A stretch of 64,000 nucleotides of DNA from Acanthosoma haemorrhoidale (GCA_930367205.1 OV884011.1:141543937-141607936), one strand, 5' to 3'; numbered from the stretch's first letter, positions 24,401 to 39,400 are shown. Translations and numbers: made by a program. Notes: generated by a model not told the origin, from the sequence alone.

Positions 24401-27400
24401 TCCTTGGTGGGTTTCAAACATAAGTTAAAGGGAATCATGGATTGGTCCGTTAGATTTGTCTTCGGCGTTCCACGGCGCTGCCATATCTTAGGGTGGATCT
24501 TCCCCTCCTTCCGTGCACAATATTTCCTCGGTTCATTCGTTTTCCAAACCATCAATTCTCATACCCTCCCTTATATATATGTTCAATATTCTCCAGTTCA
24601 CATCCTCAGGCTACTCACAGAACACAAAATCCCGTATCTGACCTTTATACTCCTCTCCAACAGCAGTACACGATCCTCGCTCAATCCAATTATCTGGAAT
24701 TATCTGCCTCCTAATATCCGCCATACTTCATCCTTACGAACCTTCAAAACCCACCTATTCCAACATCTCCCCTCCAGCCAAACAGACACTTGCTAGTTCG
24801 GGAACGATTTATTCATTATATTATATTTGTATACTTTTATTTTTACTTGGATTTTACTATTTTATATGTATTTAGCTTGTATGTTACTTTTCTTCAGTGT
24901 TTTAAATTTAATGCTTTTTATTGAACAGAATGCTCCATATTGTTGTTTTTGTTTCTTGTTTGGATCCATCTACGACTTTATTTACTAAAAGCAGCTAAAC
25001 AATATTTTGTTTTATTTTATAATCATCATTATACTATCTTATAGAGGTTGAGACTTTATTTTACATTGTCATTTTTTTCATGATATAAAAGTTCTTTTTA
25101 TTCACCAGGTATGAATTTGTTTGCTGAATATTAATGTTATTCATAAGTGACTTGGTTGTGGAATAAAAAATATTTTCTATTCTATTCTATTATATTATAC
25201 TTTTATTTTTGGATTTCTATTTTTATCTCATTATATATAAAGATGTATGACTGGGACTTATTTTGTTTTCTCAAAGAGGTTTACGCTTTATTTTACATTT
25301 TTTTTTTTGTGATATAATACTTTTTTTGTTTTGCAAGATATTAATTTATCATCTGAACATTATTGTTATTCATAGGAGACTTGTCCCGGCATAAACATTT
25401 GTTTCTATACTATTCTAACCAGAGTCTGAACGTAATTAATTTCATTTCGTTTGCATAATTTCTAAATCTACTACAGTCAACTAACAGGCTTGTGTAGAGC
25501 AGCTGTGCCAAATGGTGGACCAGTAGATAAGCCAAGCCGTGCACAGTTGAGCTCTCGGTCAGTGTTGGTTAGGCGAAATGTGATTAGCCCTTACGTTAAT
25601 GAATGCACAATATCTCACCACACTTCGTGCTCGGCAATAAAGGTGAAGAAATAATTGTCTTTATCATATCCCTTGGTTGGTATTCCCCTACTATTTGTCA
25701 GCCGTCGAGATGTTACGTGGGCTACGATTGCTTAATGGACCGACTGTTTAAGTTGGCCACCAGCGACTTTCTTCCTTGACTTCCTCTTTGCAAAGATGTA
25801 ATTCTTGGAATGGAAAGTTGCAGGGGGCCCCACTCCACACGGTCGACTAGTCTCAGGATACCGCAAGGCGCGGAGTGCTTACTCATGTTTAACCACCAAC
25901 TCCGAAAAGTTACAATGACTCTTTGAAAAGATTCAACGGCAATGTAATTCCACTAATTTTTTTTTCTGTATTAACAGTTCTCTAAAGGCACATAATACCT
26001 ATTATCAATCAGGGAATCGAGATCATAATTGTAAACCATCATATGACAAGAAAATTTGTATTTATTAATTGCAAGTCATTGATTAATAATTGACCTTAGA
26101 ATTCCTCCGAAAAAGAAGTAACAAGACGGTACACTGAAACCCAAACGCTTCTTAAAATACTGTTGTCGTCATTGCATGTTAACATTTCAATAAAGAAAAC
26201 AAAAAGCAATTATTAAGTTCATTTCTATCTGTCCATCTTAAAAGTAGGAGGCTCTGTCCCGCGGGTTTTTCCTAATGGTATAAATGAACTCGTTCAGAAA
26301 ACGCGCTGCCCTTTCATTTAGCACATTAAAAAGCGAACGGGCAAGCCGTAGCCTGATCCAAGCTTCCTCAGTAGTTTAGCACTTGATCAAGCCTCCCATC
26401 AATCTGTGGTAGCGCACACTGCAAACAGTGGGACCATGAAGCCCTCACTATTATTGGAGAAAGCTGCGATTAGTTATTCTACAAAATTATATCATAGCTT
26501 CACATCTTCCTAATTACCTGCTATCTCCGATTCATCTTGGTTTCACGATTGTTCTAGGCGGTCTTGTCGTAAACAATATACCGTTTGTCACACTGAACCA
26601 GTTACGTTGTGCATTAGTCCTTTTGAGCAGGAGAATAAAACAAACTGAAGCTCTTTAAGGTTGCTATTAAGTGGTCTAGTTAATGATAGCAGCGATATGT
26701 TTCTCTGCTAGCCTTACTTAGGTGTCTTTACTTCGATAGCTTTCTACTTCTCGTCAAATCAATGATGAATCCTTGCCATACTTTATTTTAATGGAACAAC
26801 TATTAACTTATTTCTTCCTAACCCTTTCGGCCTAATGAGCTCAACCTATACTGCTACTCTTACAAACGGCATATAGTTTTTCCAACCTTAATACCTAAAA
26901 CTACCAAATAGATTTTAATTAAACCTATACTAAACTGTTAGTTTGCTAATATAATCAAATATGTATAAAATTGTTGATGATAGCCTTAAGCTGTTAAAAA
27001 AAATAGATTAGGAACTTAAAAATAATAATAATGAGGATTCGTCTAAATACTAATAAATTCCAAACACTTTCTCACACTGAACGTAATTATGTTGATAACA
27101 TCATTACGATTGTATTTAATAGCCCAATGCTTGATGTCATAATTTACGTGAATTATTGGCTATTGTTTCCAAAATCTACTTTTAAATATGATCCTCGGCA
27201 TTAGCATATGTTGAATAAAGTTCGGGAGAGAGGAATTTTTTCCCACAAAATCAATTAAAGAAAATTAGTTTTTCTCTTTCATTTCGAGCCCAAGGGGTGA
27301 CTACGGAGAAAAGTTTCAGTTCACATAAAGCTCTGCCACTGCCATAGTCACTGCTTGTAAGCAGGACACCTCCTGAGAAGATGCTCCAAATCCTCCAGTT

Positions 27401-30400
27401 CTTCGAGTCGACTCGGGTCTCTGCATGCCACTCCTTCTACACCAAAACTTACAGAAGATCGGGGCTGTTAGCATGTCCTTCTGCAACTTGGGCTATTTGT
27501 TACTTGTATGAACAATATTAATATTAATTTGAGTACAATAATACTCATGCCTATGTTACTGGAAAGAGTATCCGTTATTAAGTTTACAAACTTCTTTTGA
27601 AACACCTTTGGTTATCGATAGTCGGTTATTTAGAGAATATAAACCCTCCACTTAATCGCCCACTTTACAAGCCGAACTTCAATCTAGTGATCTTCTGTTT
27701 TTAATCCGATGAAGAAGCTATGGTTTAATGTATAGTCAGTAACAATCCAAAGAAACAATTCAATAAAAAAAATGGCACGCAACAGATCCTTCTACCAGCT
27801 AGTTTTATTACTTACGAATGTGTTATTTATTTTCAGGTTTTCGAGAGGGTCCGAGATGCAGGCCTGTTGAGCAAAGTGGTCGGGGTGGTCGGTGACGTGA
27901 TGGAACCAGGACTGGGTTTGAGCCCAACAGACAGAGACATCCTCACAAAGAGGGTCACTGTCGTCTTCCACTCAGCAGCCACCGTCAAGTTCAACGAGAC
28001 CCTCAGGGACGCCGTCAAACTCAACACAATGGGAACTCAGGCGGTCATAGAGCTCTGCAAACACATGGTTCAGCTCAGGGTTAGCACTTGCTCCCCATTC
28101 TTATCAAATAGATTTTCATGTCATACACGTAGCCTAGTGGTTAGCTTACTGGAATACTAATTGCGGAGTCCCGGGTATGATGCCTAGCTCTCCTGGGGAC
28201 TTTTTCTTTGGGGGATGGGTGTTTGGTGTTCAACCTCACGAGGATAAATTAGTTGAATAATTATGTACTGAATCCGATTTAGGAAACAAAAATTTAGTTT
28301 GGGAGGTCCTCAGCGCCATGGTCATTCAACCATTAAGGCGACAACCTTCAAAGCTTCATATCCTCAAGTGACATCAAAGAAACATCTGCAAGTTACGTGC
28401 ACTTAATATGATGGGGCTGTTCAACTTGGTGCATTGTAGATGATAATTAGAAAATATGTATTATTTTAAACATTATCATAAAATAATCCATTGTTATTTC
28501 TTCACTTCGTAATTATTAATTCCGTTTATGGCTATAAAATCTGTAGTACATTTCAGCTTTGTTCACGTTGCCCTTGAGAAACTTTCAGGTTACACCTAAC
28601 TGTTTCGTTTTATTAATTCCATCACTTTTTTAAAATTATGACATAAGAACAGAAGTAATACAAGTTTCGAGCCTTTTTAATACCTAATGCAAGAAAAGCA
28701 AAGCTGATGGTGGTGGGCGAAATAATCATCATAATTGCATTCCGTGGTTAAATAAGCACACGCCGCACAGTGGGGTTAAACCCTGGTTTTCAGGGGAAAA
28801 GTCTGTTTCTCACTAACGACCTCACATGGAATATGGGTATGAGTAATGACACTTGAATTTTAGTATCGATTTCCATGTTTTCAGTGATCTAGAATCGAGT
28901 ACAACTGTCTACATATCTTTAGTCCTTCTGCCGTTATGACTGATTTCCCATTTCGCTTGGCCTAGTTTTTCACAATTCATATTCTTGGTAGTTAATTTAC
29001 AACAAAGAGTAATAAGTGGGAAGGTAGGCGGTTTTACAGATTTTTGTGTGTATATTTTGGTGCAAAAATCAACTTTAATTGGTAATTATAACTATATTTT
29101 AAAATTATGTTGTTTTATTTAATTAACTGATTGATTGATGGCCGGAGGATGAATCAAAGCCCCATTTTAAGGTCAATTACAGCTCTTTGCAGTTAAGTTT
29201 TTTCAGCTCCTCCCAAAGTTTGGTTTTAAAAATTCATTCGACTGTATTATTCAGCAAATTTTTGAGGAAAACGTCAACGAAAGTATCCGTAATGTTACAG
29301 TCATTGGGGTAGCATTCCTTTTTCGCTAACATTATGTTTTTGTAGCTGGAAAATATTGAACACCCGACTTTTTTCGCCGTATTTCAATTCACTTCATATT
29401 CTGATACTTGGTGAGTTCATCTTGAATAAAAATTGATAACGCTACATCGGCACTGAAAATATAGTATTGATGGTGATTAGAACTGGATGAGAACGCTGCC
29501 TTATTTATTAAGTCCTGAAGGGAGGATGCTCGAAGTCTGGAAACTTTGTTCCTCTGACTTCTTTGGCCACAATCTTCGAAGTTTTTAGTTGGCTTTCCAC
29601 GACAAGAATGCCAACTGGCAGAATAATGTTCGTCAACATCCGGGAAACTGAACACATATTCATTTTCTATCCACTCTTTTCAACGAAAAACATTTCGGTC
29701 CCTATTTACTGATTTAAAATTTATACTAAAATGAGGCACAGAACTTTTTTTAATGACTTCGCAAATAAACATACACGGTCCTCATCAATGTGAGGATACG
29801 TTTTCTGAATTAAAATGATTCATTTTTCAATAAACATTCACAGAGATTACTATATTTTATCGTGATCGATTCCACTTCGGATACACACCAACGTCAAGAA
29901 TGTAATTGATCTGTACTGTCAATGAGGCTCCAGTTGAGTAAGCAGTCGTACATGTCAACAATGTCTCATTATTGTTATTATTATATGTGCTTTAAAACGG
30001 TGTTGTGATCAGATATGCAGGAAAAGGCAGCTAAAATTCTCAGGTATATTACGTAACATTGTTTAAAATAAAAATAAGCCATTCTGAAGGTGGAGGTAGC
30101 TGGAGCTTTTTTTACAGGTTTAAAAACATGGGATAATCGGAAAATAGTTATTACTTTCACAAAACCACATTTCAATACGATATATTGTCCAACCAGTGCA
30201 TATATTGGATACTCAGGTACTTATACAAATGCAATAATACGGTAAATAATTTTAGAAACGAGCCTCTGAGTTTAGCAAATTTTCGAAAAACTAATGTAAT
30301 TTTAATAGAACATAATATTTCTTACATTTAAGTGGTTTTTACACACCCTAAACCTTATTTTTTTTTTCATCGCAAAATCATTATGACAACAAAATCCTAG

Positions 30401-33400
30401 GGCTCATTAAATGTCAAAAACAAGCACCAGCCTATCAAAAATTTTACTTTCGGAAAATTTTTTTTTTACACCTCTGACCCACTCTCTACCCCATTCTGCC
30501 TCAGCCAGATATGAACTCAGTATCTCTTACGGTTAACTTATATGTGACACTGGTATTTTATGTATCTTTTTATATTTTATACATTTACGTGTTATATCCA
30601 TATATTATATTATTATTTACAATATCCATAGTACTGATAAGTATGCTTTGAAGTTTGCAACTTATTATCTTTGAACTGCAACGGTTATTTGTATAAATTA
30701 TTTTAAAAACAAAATACTTTTCTCTCTTGAGGAGGTTTGTTCTCTGAAAACATCCCAAAATACATGCAACTTCGATGTTCTTACTTTTTATATTTATTTC
30801 ATACTTCAATTTTTTGTCTACTTTAAACTCCACTACACGTATTAAATATTCATCACATATTTTAAATTAGCTAATAAATATTAGTTGTGGAATCTCCTGA
30901 CAATAGTGTTCTATAATTACTAAAAATGGACACCAGTGCGATTAGACATCACAACTTTTAGCTATTAACAGAGCCCATATTATTCATAATTGTATTTCCA
31001 TAGCCAATCATCAAATTTGTGACAAACTGCGATTGGCATAACTACCGTTCGTAAAGTGTTACTTAACACCTTGACTGCCACAAAACGCAATTTTTTCATC
31101 CTAAATATTTTTTTTATTAACTAGTTTACTTTTACAGTTTAACGATCTTATTAATATAATCGTAAGCTTAATATACTTGAGCTATCTTAAGTGAAAACGT
31201 TTATTATAACATTAGTAGTTTTAGTTCCATGCGCAGGTCTTGAATCGATTACTGTTCCGACCTCTTAGTCAACTGTGGCCTGGTAGGTTACTCGCTCCAC
31301 ACGTGGTTAAGTTAGTTGTAAACAAGTTACTGTTTAGTGTCAATTTCTGTGAACATTTTTTTATCAGTGATTTTAAGAATTCGTCATGAAGTTCTCTTTC
31401 AAGTTTTCGAATCTGCTGGGAACAGTCTACACTCAAGGGAATTTAGTGTTTACACCCGATGGAAATTCCATCATCAGCCCTGTAGGTAACAGAATTACGG
31501 TGTATGACCTCAAGAACAGCAAATCTACCACATTGCCAGTTGAAAACAGATATAATTTTGAATCAATTGCACTTTCCCCTAATGGAAGCACTTTAGTTGC
31601 TGTCGATGAAAAAGGTGAGGGTTTGCTAATTAGTATGATCAGCAAAACTGTTATTTACAGACATCAGTTCAAAATGAAAGTACCGTCACTTTCTTTCAGC
31701 CCCGATGGAAAATTTCTTGCTGCATGCAGAGGGAATAGAGTAACAATTTTTAGAGCTCCTGGTATGCATTTGGGTGAATATAATCCTTTTATTATGGAAC
31801 GTATGTTTCTAGGCCCTTACGACGATGTTACTTGCATTGATTGGACTTCAGACTCTAGAGTGATTGCAGCAGGATCTAAAGATGCTACAGTTAAGCTTTA
31901 TAGTATCCCTAAACTAAAGCATTTCCGTAGATATTCCCTCGGAGGCCATGCAGATGTAGTGATTGGTGTATTTTTTGAAAACAATAGTCTTGACTTAACT
32001 ACAGTCAGTAGGAATGGACGAATATGCATATGGGAATCAAATTTTGAACTTTCTGCTTTGGAAGAAGTAAATCTTTGCCCTCCAAATAACAAGAAGTCTA
32101 AGGTAACAGAGAATGAAGATGATATTGACTTAAACAGAGGTGAAGAGAGGCTGGAAAATTTAGAAAATGAAGAGGAAGCCTTGGAAGATTTTAGCGATGA
32201 TAAAGAAAAAATTTCATATAAACTTACCTCAAAACATTTTATTCTTGACAAAAATCAGCTTAAATTAACTTCTGCAGCTTACCATAAGCAGATACGTTTG
32301 CTTGTACTTGGTAGAAACGATGGAACTTTTTTACTTTATGAAATGCCTGATCTCAGTCTTATTCATTCGTTGTCAATCACTGATCAGAGTATATCTACTA
32401 TATCTCTTAATGTTACTGGAGATTGGATCGCTTTGGGGTGTGAGAATCATGGACAACTCCTTGTTTGGGAATGGCAAAGTGAAACCTATGTTTTAAAACA
32501 ACAAGGGCATTCCGCAGCTATGTCTACCTTAAGTTATTCTCGTGATGGTGCATTTGTCGCAACTGGTGGAGAAGATGGGAAAGTGAAATTATGGAATACA
32601 CAAACCGGTTTTTGTTTTGTTACATTTAATGAACATACATCAAGCATATCTGCAATTAAATTTGCTAGTAACAGAAAATTTCTTGTGTCTGCTTCTTTAG
32701 ATGGTACCGTTAGAGCTTTTGATATGATAAGGTACCGTAATTTCAGAACATTGACTTCAAATAAACCTGTTCAGTTTGCAAGTTTGGCTGTTGATTCTAG
32801 TGGTGAGTTCATAGCTGCTGGTGGGCAAGATGTTTTTGAAATTTTTCTATGGTCTTTAAAAATTGGACGTCTACTTGAAGTTTTGACTGGCCATGAAGGT
32901 CCTGTGGTCAGTCTCGATTTTCATCCCGGTTTGACATCAACTGAATTGGCCTCAGTCAGCTGGGATGGCACTCTACGAATTTGGAATGCTGTTGAAACTG
33001 ATATGCAGTATGAAGCTGTTAGAATTAATTCAGATTGTATGTCAGTTGTATATCGTCCAGATGGTAATGAAGTAGCTGTAGCTTCATTGGATGGTCAGAT
33101 AACAATGTTTGAGCCAAAGACAGGGCAGCAAAAAGGATTTATTGAAGGAAAAAATGATCTCAGCGTCGGTAGATCAGATACAGATTTAATAACAGCTAAG
33201 CGCAAGCAGGAAACAAGAGCTTTCACGTGTTTATGCTATTCTGCAGATGGAAAATACTTACTAGCCGCAGGTCAGTCCAAGTATATTTGTATTTACAATA
33301 GAGAAGAAGAATTGATAGTGAAAAAAATTGAAGTAACTCAAAACAGATCATTCGATGCAGTAGACGATTTTATCAACAGGCGAAAGATGACCGAGTTTGG

Positions 33401-36400
33401 CAATAAAGATTTGATTCAAATGAGGAGTGAGATGACAGATATCTCATTGCCTGGGGCTAAAAAAGGTGACATGGCTTCAAGGTCATTTAAACCTGAAATG
33501 AGAGTTTTTTCAGTGCAGTTTTCACCTACAGGTCAATCTTTTGCCGCAGCAAGCACAGAAGGGCTATTAATTTATTCGCTAGATTCTGGACAAGTTTTCG
33601 ATCCGTACATGCTTGAAGAAAGTATTACTCCTGATAGTGTAAGGAATACTAAAAATGAAGGAAAGTACAGTGAAGCGTTAATGATGTCAATAAAATTAAA
33701 TGAACGGAGTTTAATTCAAGAAGTAATTGAATCTGTTCCCGCTAGTGAAATAGAACTATGCACTTGTTCATTTGCTGAGATATACATAGAAAAGTTACTC
33801 ACATTTGTTGCCAATAGTCTTGAAAACACCCATCACTTTCAATTTTACTTGTTATGGGCAAAATCTCTTCTTACTAAAAATAAAAATATTCCATTGCCTT
33901 TGTTGGTATCAGTTCAGAAAAATTTAATGAGAAAATATAATGATCTTTCAAAAATTTGTGACCATAACAAGTATTCAATTCAATTTCTATTAAGAATAGG
34001 TGAACTTAAAAGGAAGGAGTTAAAGCAAATTGAAAAAATGGAAGTGGAAGAAGAAGATGAAGATGAACTGATGCTTATTAATTGTTGAAAGAGATTACAA
34101 TTGTTAAAATAGGCAAATCTACTTTGGGACAATATTGCCCCTTAGTCGTGTCAAATTGTAAATATAACTGTAAATATGTGTAAATATCAGTGTTTGTAAT
34201 CTATCAAATATTACAAATAAATGTAATGTTTAATTTTTGTTATTAATTAATTTGTTAATTTCTTTTCTTCCATAATAACCTATTCCTTTCTTCATGTCAC
34301 TGGAGAAACCCATACTGTATCAACCGCAAAGATGTAAGTAAAACATGTCCTAAATAAATACACAAGAGGTATGAACTATTTTGTATTACCTGAGTTATAT
34401 TCTAATCTTGTATAATTATTTTTAAATTAGATAGAAGGACAGATTCATTTGTATGAAAACAGCAGTTTTAACATGATGTTATATGTTAAATGTTAGAACA
34501 GTAATGGACTGTAATCTGTCAATGCAAATGCTAAATATTTCATTTTTGAAGGTCACTAATAAAAAAAAATTTCTACAAAAAAGTTAATTCATGAAAGAAA
34601 TAAGTAGCGCAACCATAATCAATAAATTATAATATTCAAAATTGTTTCATATATAAAATTTCAGAATTTATCAGAAAACTAAACATTAACTCTATGCATA
34701 TATGATATGCCACTTCTAAATTAATCCAATCCAAACTTTTTAGTTGATTAAGTGAAAGGTAACTTACAAAAATCTTGCTTTTCCTAATTATTCTTTATTG
34801 TGACTTGAATTGTAATCTTGTTCTGAACTATTGATATCTCAGGCAGGGATCTACCAAATGAAAGTTTTTTTTCTAGTTCATCCAGATTACTCATTGAGCA
34901 CCTGAATACTTCAGAAGGTCTTGAATGGTATCAGCTCATTAGGAAAAAAGGTGTAAATTCTATAACGTTCTTTACAAAATTAAACTAAATTAATTTTATG
35001 GCAATTATATCAAGGATATAATGATTGGTTACATCAAAATTTAATTCTATGTAAAAATAGTAGTATTGTGTGTGAATTCTATTCCGTAGATGGTCTTGTT
35101 TTTATTTTTATTATTATTGAGTTTTATTTGAAAAATTGGATGTTTAGTATAGTTGATTTGGAACTGAAGAATGATAAATTGGATTTATTTAGTTTTTAGC
35201 TAAAGACATCCATATTTTTTTTTCTGATGTCATTATTATTTACCTCCACCTGTAAATTTAGGTAAATTATAGTGTTACAATGTGTGGTTGGTGCACAAAG
35301 TTATAAATTATAAAACTTTTCTTAATTGTTATGTTAAATACTGTAGACGCTTTGTTTTAAATTTTAAAATGGTTGGTGCCATGGTGAATTCGGTGTTATT
35401 ACTAAAATAAAAATCTATTTAGTGGTTATGGCAGGGGAGAGGGGGGTTCTCTGGTAGTGACCCCCACAGCATTTTTTGTATGATAATGAACATGAGTCAT
35501 GAGAAGAATCTAAGAAAAAGTATGTAAGGAATTTAATTGAGGGGGTACAGCTAACAAGCTATGAACCGTACTGTAAAATGGGAATAGAACGGTGACAATA
35601 GGTGAAATGTATAGGTCGTGACACTATTTTTAGGTACTGAACTAATTTTGTTCTGGGTTTAATGTAAATCTTTATTATATGAAATTAATAGTAATTCAGA
35701 GGGTAAGAGGTAAAATTTCGAGGTATGATCTCAGATGCATTTTTTGTATGATGCAACACAATAATCTAACTTAATTTGATCTGACTATACAATGATATTC
35801 CAGGGTAGGTAGAAAAGGGTAAAGTTGATAAGATGGGAAAGAAATGTGCAGTATTTTTCCCAATGTTCTGAGAAGTACTGCTGCCTAATATGGTAATTAT
35901 CAGAAATTAAGGTGGAGTAATGCTGGGAATAACTACAATTTCTAAGCTGCAAGCACCATAATATCTTTTCCATTGTACTGAAAAACATTTGTGTCAAATG
36001 TGGTGAAAATCTTATTATAAATATGAATTTATGAGGGAGAGGTACAATTTCAAAGTGATGACCCCCAAACAACAAAATTGCACCTGGACCTTACAAAAAT
36101 TTGAAATTAAGTGTAGTAACAGAAGTGAAATAGTAAAGCATTATAGTTTCAACCCTTCAAGCTCCAGTTTTGCACAATGTATATCTATATTTCGTGCAAA
36201 TATTTTTATTGGTTAAGAAGTCTTTGAAGAACTCGCCCATATCATTTTTTGACATAGATTACATTTAATATCAAGTTACAGTGTTTTAGCTTGGCTAGGC
36301 AGATATATAATAAAACATTTGTATTTCTTAAGCCTGTAATAAATTAATCACTTGGCTAGAAAGTAATAAATCCATACTGCAATTTAAAAGCAGGTCATGT

Positions 36401-39400
36401 ACACCATTAGAGAGTGCAACAAAAAATACTTGTATTTTATATTAATGAAAATCGAAAGGTGAGGTTTCCTTAAGATGTAGGGTTCGGATATTTTTGTAGG
36501 TCTGTTGGCAAGGCTGTATTTACCTTCTTCCAGGCATACTCTCCACCTTCTGTTATTAAAGTGTAAAATTTGTTTGTAGCTTGCACTTCTTAATCAGAAT
36601 AAATGAGCTCTTGGTGTTAGCAAGGCTGCATGTTTGCCTTTTTCTATTTATCGTAGTGCCTGTGGGAGCTCTAATGTCTCTGCTTTGAGGTCAATGTCAG
36701 CTTAAGTATACCCATGGGAAATCCAAGACCACAACTTTCTTGGTAATTTTTTTTCTTTTACTATTTTGTGAAGAAACCTTTATCCTGTCACTTTTGTCTT
36801 TATGTAACATCAATAAAAAAAAAGCTACATATCAGAGGATAAATTTTTAAGCATTCAAAAATCAAAAGTACTTCATATTTTAAAGAATGTTTCAATCTCT
36901 CCAGTAAAAGTGTGAGCTCCAGAATGTCTTCTCCTGTTCCCTGCTCAAATGCCAGGATGAATAAATTAATGGTGGAAATGCCACATGTTTAAAATAATTG
37001 ATCATCCTTAATTTTTAATTCCTTTCGCGCAGGAAGGGTAGGCTAACTATTGGGAGCTCCCCACTTTTGATTTACTGAGAATCAATGAAACAATACTTTC
37101 ATCAGTCATTGAACTTAAGCCCTATTACATAATTATGTAAAAGAAGTATTGTTTGACTTGTCTTTTCTTGGTTTAACTAACTCCCTCCCCCATAATATGA
37201 ACCCTCAACACTCCCTTTCTCAATGGATTAATATTTTTCAATCAGTTGTCCACCCATCAGAGGTTCTTTTAAGAATGATTTCAGGTTTTCGATTCAATGA
37301 AACATTTTAATCATGTTGAACATTGATTAAAATAATTTTGAAATAGGAAATTAATGATAAGTTCTAACAATCTATATGCACATATGATATGTTTAAACTT
37401 CACAGTAATTTTAAATTGTTATAATAAACAGCTAAAATAAATTGTAAAAAAATTTGGTTAAATGTTAAAATAATATATAAAATTAAAAGTCACAATTTCT
37501 TTCATGAAGGGCGGTGTGAATAGGATGGCCTCGAATTGGTTATTAGCTTCCTTAACTTCTTTTACAGTTGATAGTATTGGGCTTCTGATGTCTAATTTGA
37601 CTTTTATATCCTCATGTTTATTATTTTTTCACTTATTTGGTTTACTATGAGGTGATTTTTATTTACTCAAGACGTCTTTGTGTTTCTCTTCTTTGATGTG
37701 TTAGTAGAATGAGGAATGTTTACAGATGTGATGTTCAGGCAAACTCATTATGTAAACATTGCATACAAAATATAATTATGTCTACTTCGTCTACTTTTTT
37801 AATTTGATTTGTAATCTATTCCAGGCTGTCATCCATGTTTCAACAGCTTATTCAAATGCAGATAAGACTGAGGTAGAAGAGAAAGTTTATCCACCACCCG
37901 CAAGTCCTGAGTGGATCGTATCCTGCCTCCAACAGCTCTCTCCTGAAATGATGGATCATCTCGGCATAGCACTGACTCAAAACCACCCAAACACCTACAC
38001 AGTCACAAAAGCAATGGCGGAAACAGTGGTACAACAACATGCTGAAGAACTACCAATTGCTATAGTCCGTCCATCTATCGGTAAAGACAAATAAAAAATA
38101 TTTTTATTTAAAATTGTAAATGTAAATACCTGGATTTGAGGTTGTAATCACCCTTAAGGCTTTTCAAAGGCAAGTACAGTCCCATTTATTATTTCTGATC
38201 CCAGCAGAACATTTGCTTAAGGGTTGGCTAGACCCTAGTGTTTCAACATTGAGAAGACACAAAAGAAATTTTAGGGCTATTAATAAATGTACTTCATACT
38301 TGAGTGCATTATTGAGAAAAGATGTAATAACTTGAAAAACTATCTTCAATGTCCACTGACACATCCTTTTTGACATTATAAAAAAAAAAAAATTGTGAAA
38401 TTCAGTGATAATTAATTAATAGGAAATAAATAATATTATGTATAAGCTCAATTTGCATTGTATTTTTACGTATTTTCTAAGAGACTAATGCGGTTAGTAA
38501 AAATAATATTAATAATATTATAATAATATCAAGCTTTCACTAAAAGTGCTCAGTGTCTAACTAGAATAATATATCAGCCTGGTGCTTTCAACAATTTTAG
38601 GTTGTTGTCTTTTGGATAAAAAACACTACTAGGCCTCTGGCTACATAAATACAGCATTAACATAAATAGCACTGAATATTAAAACTATTTTACAATATTC
38701 CGAAAATGATTAATACAAATTTTCACAAATAGTTGAAATATTTGTCAATATAATAAAAAAAAGACCAAACATAATTCAAGAATTACCTCTAAAAGTTATT
38801 AATGTAATTAAAAACTATCAATCATAAATATAATAAAAAGGGGTAATAAATCATTATAATAAGACAATGATCTCCAAACCTCTATCATTCTATAAAACTT
38901 ACTAAATGGCGTTTTTTTTTACATTAAAGTCAAAAAATAAATTTTGAACAAGTTTTTGTTTTTAATCAATGATGTAATCACCCTCGTTACCAACAACCTT
39001 TTGCCATCTAGTGTGCAAATTTTCAATGCCAAATCGATTAAAATCAATTGGTTTTGTGCAAAATATCTGGAGATGGCATTTTGGACATCATCCAAATTTT
39101 CAAATTTTTAGCGATCGGAATTAATGGAAATCCAATGGCGCAATATTGGGCGAGTATGGTGGTGAGGCTGGAGATGAAAAATGGGTTCTCTATGATAATC
39201 CAAAAATCTCTCTCCGCATGAATCGGCACGAAGTACAGCTAAGCCAGGTTTACACTCCAAAAAGGCGCTTTTGTATGTTTGGTGGAGTATTCGTGGGGTC
39301 GTTCATCGCTGATACCTGGAAGTATTGAGCAAATGTCTGAACCATATCCATGCTGAAATTGAAATTGTAAATATCTTTATTGGTTCAGGAGTATTTTCGG

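Larger units (their letters stand above)
21432..27836 (+). other. FAR intron 1 (6.4 kb)
   Basis: Runs from donor GTCAGT to acceptor TTTTCAG. It contains LINE relics (23.73-23.85, 24.1-25.4 and 27.3-27.5 kb), a 38-bp near-perfect palindrome (23878-23915) and a ribozyme-like motif (21931-21964). The part at 25.4-27.2 kb has unassigned GC-richer patches but no coding segment I can support. Confidence 0.8.
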
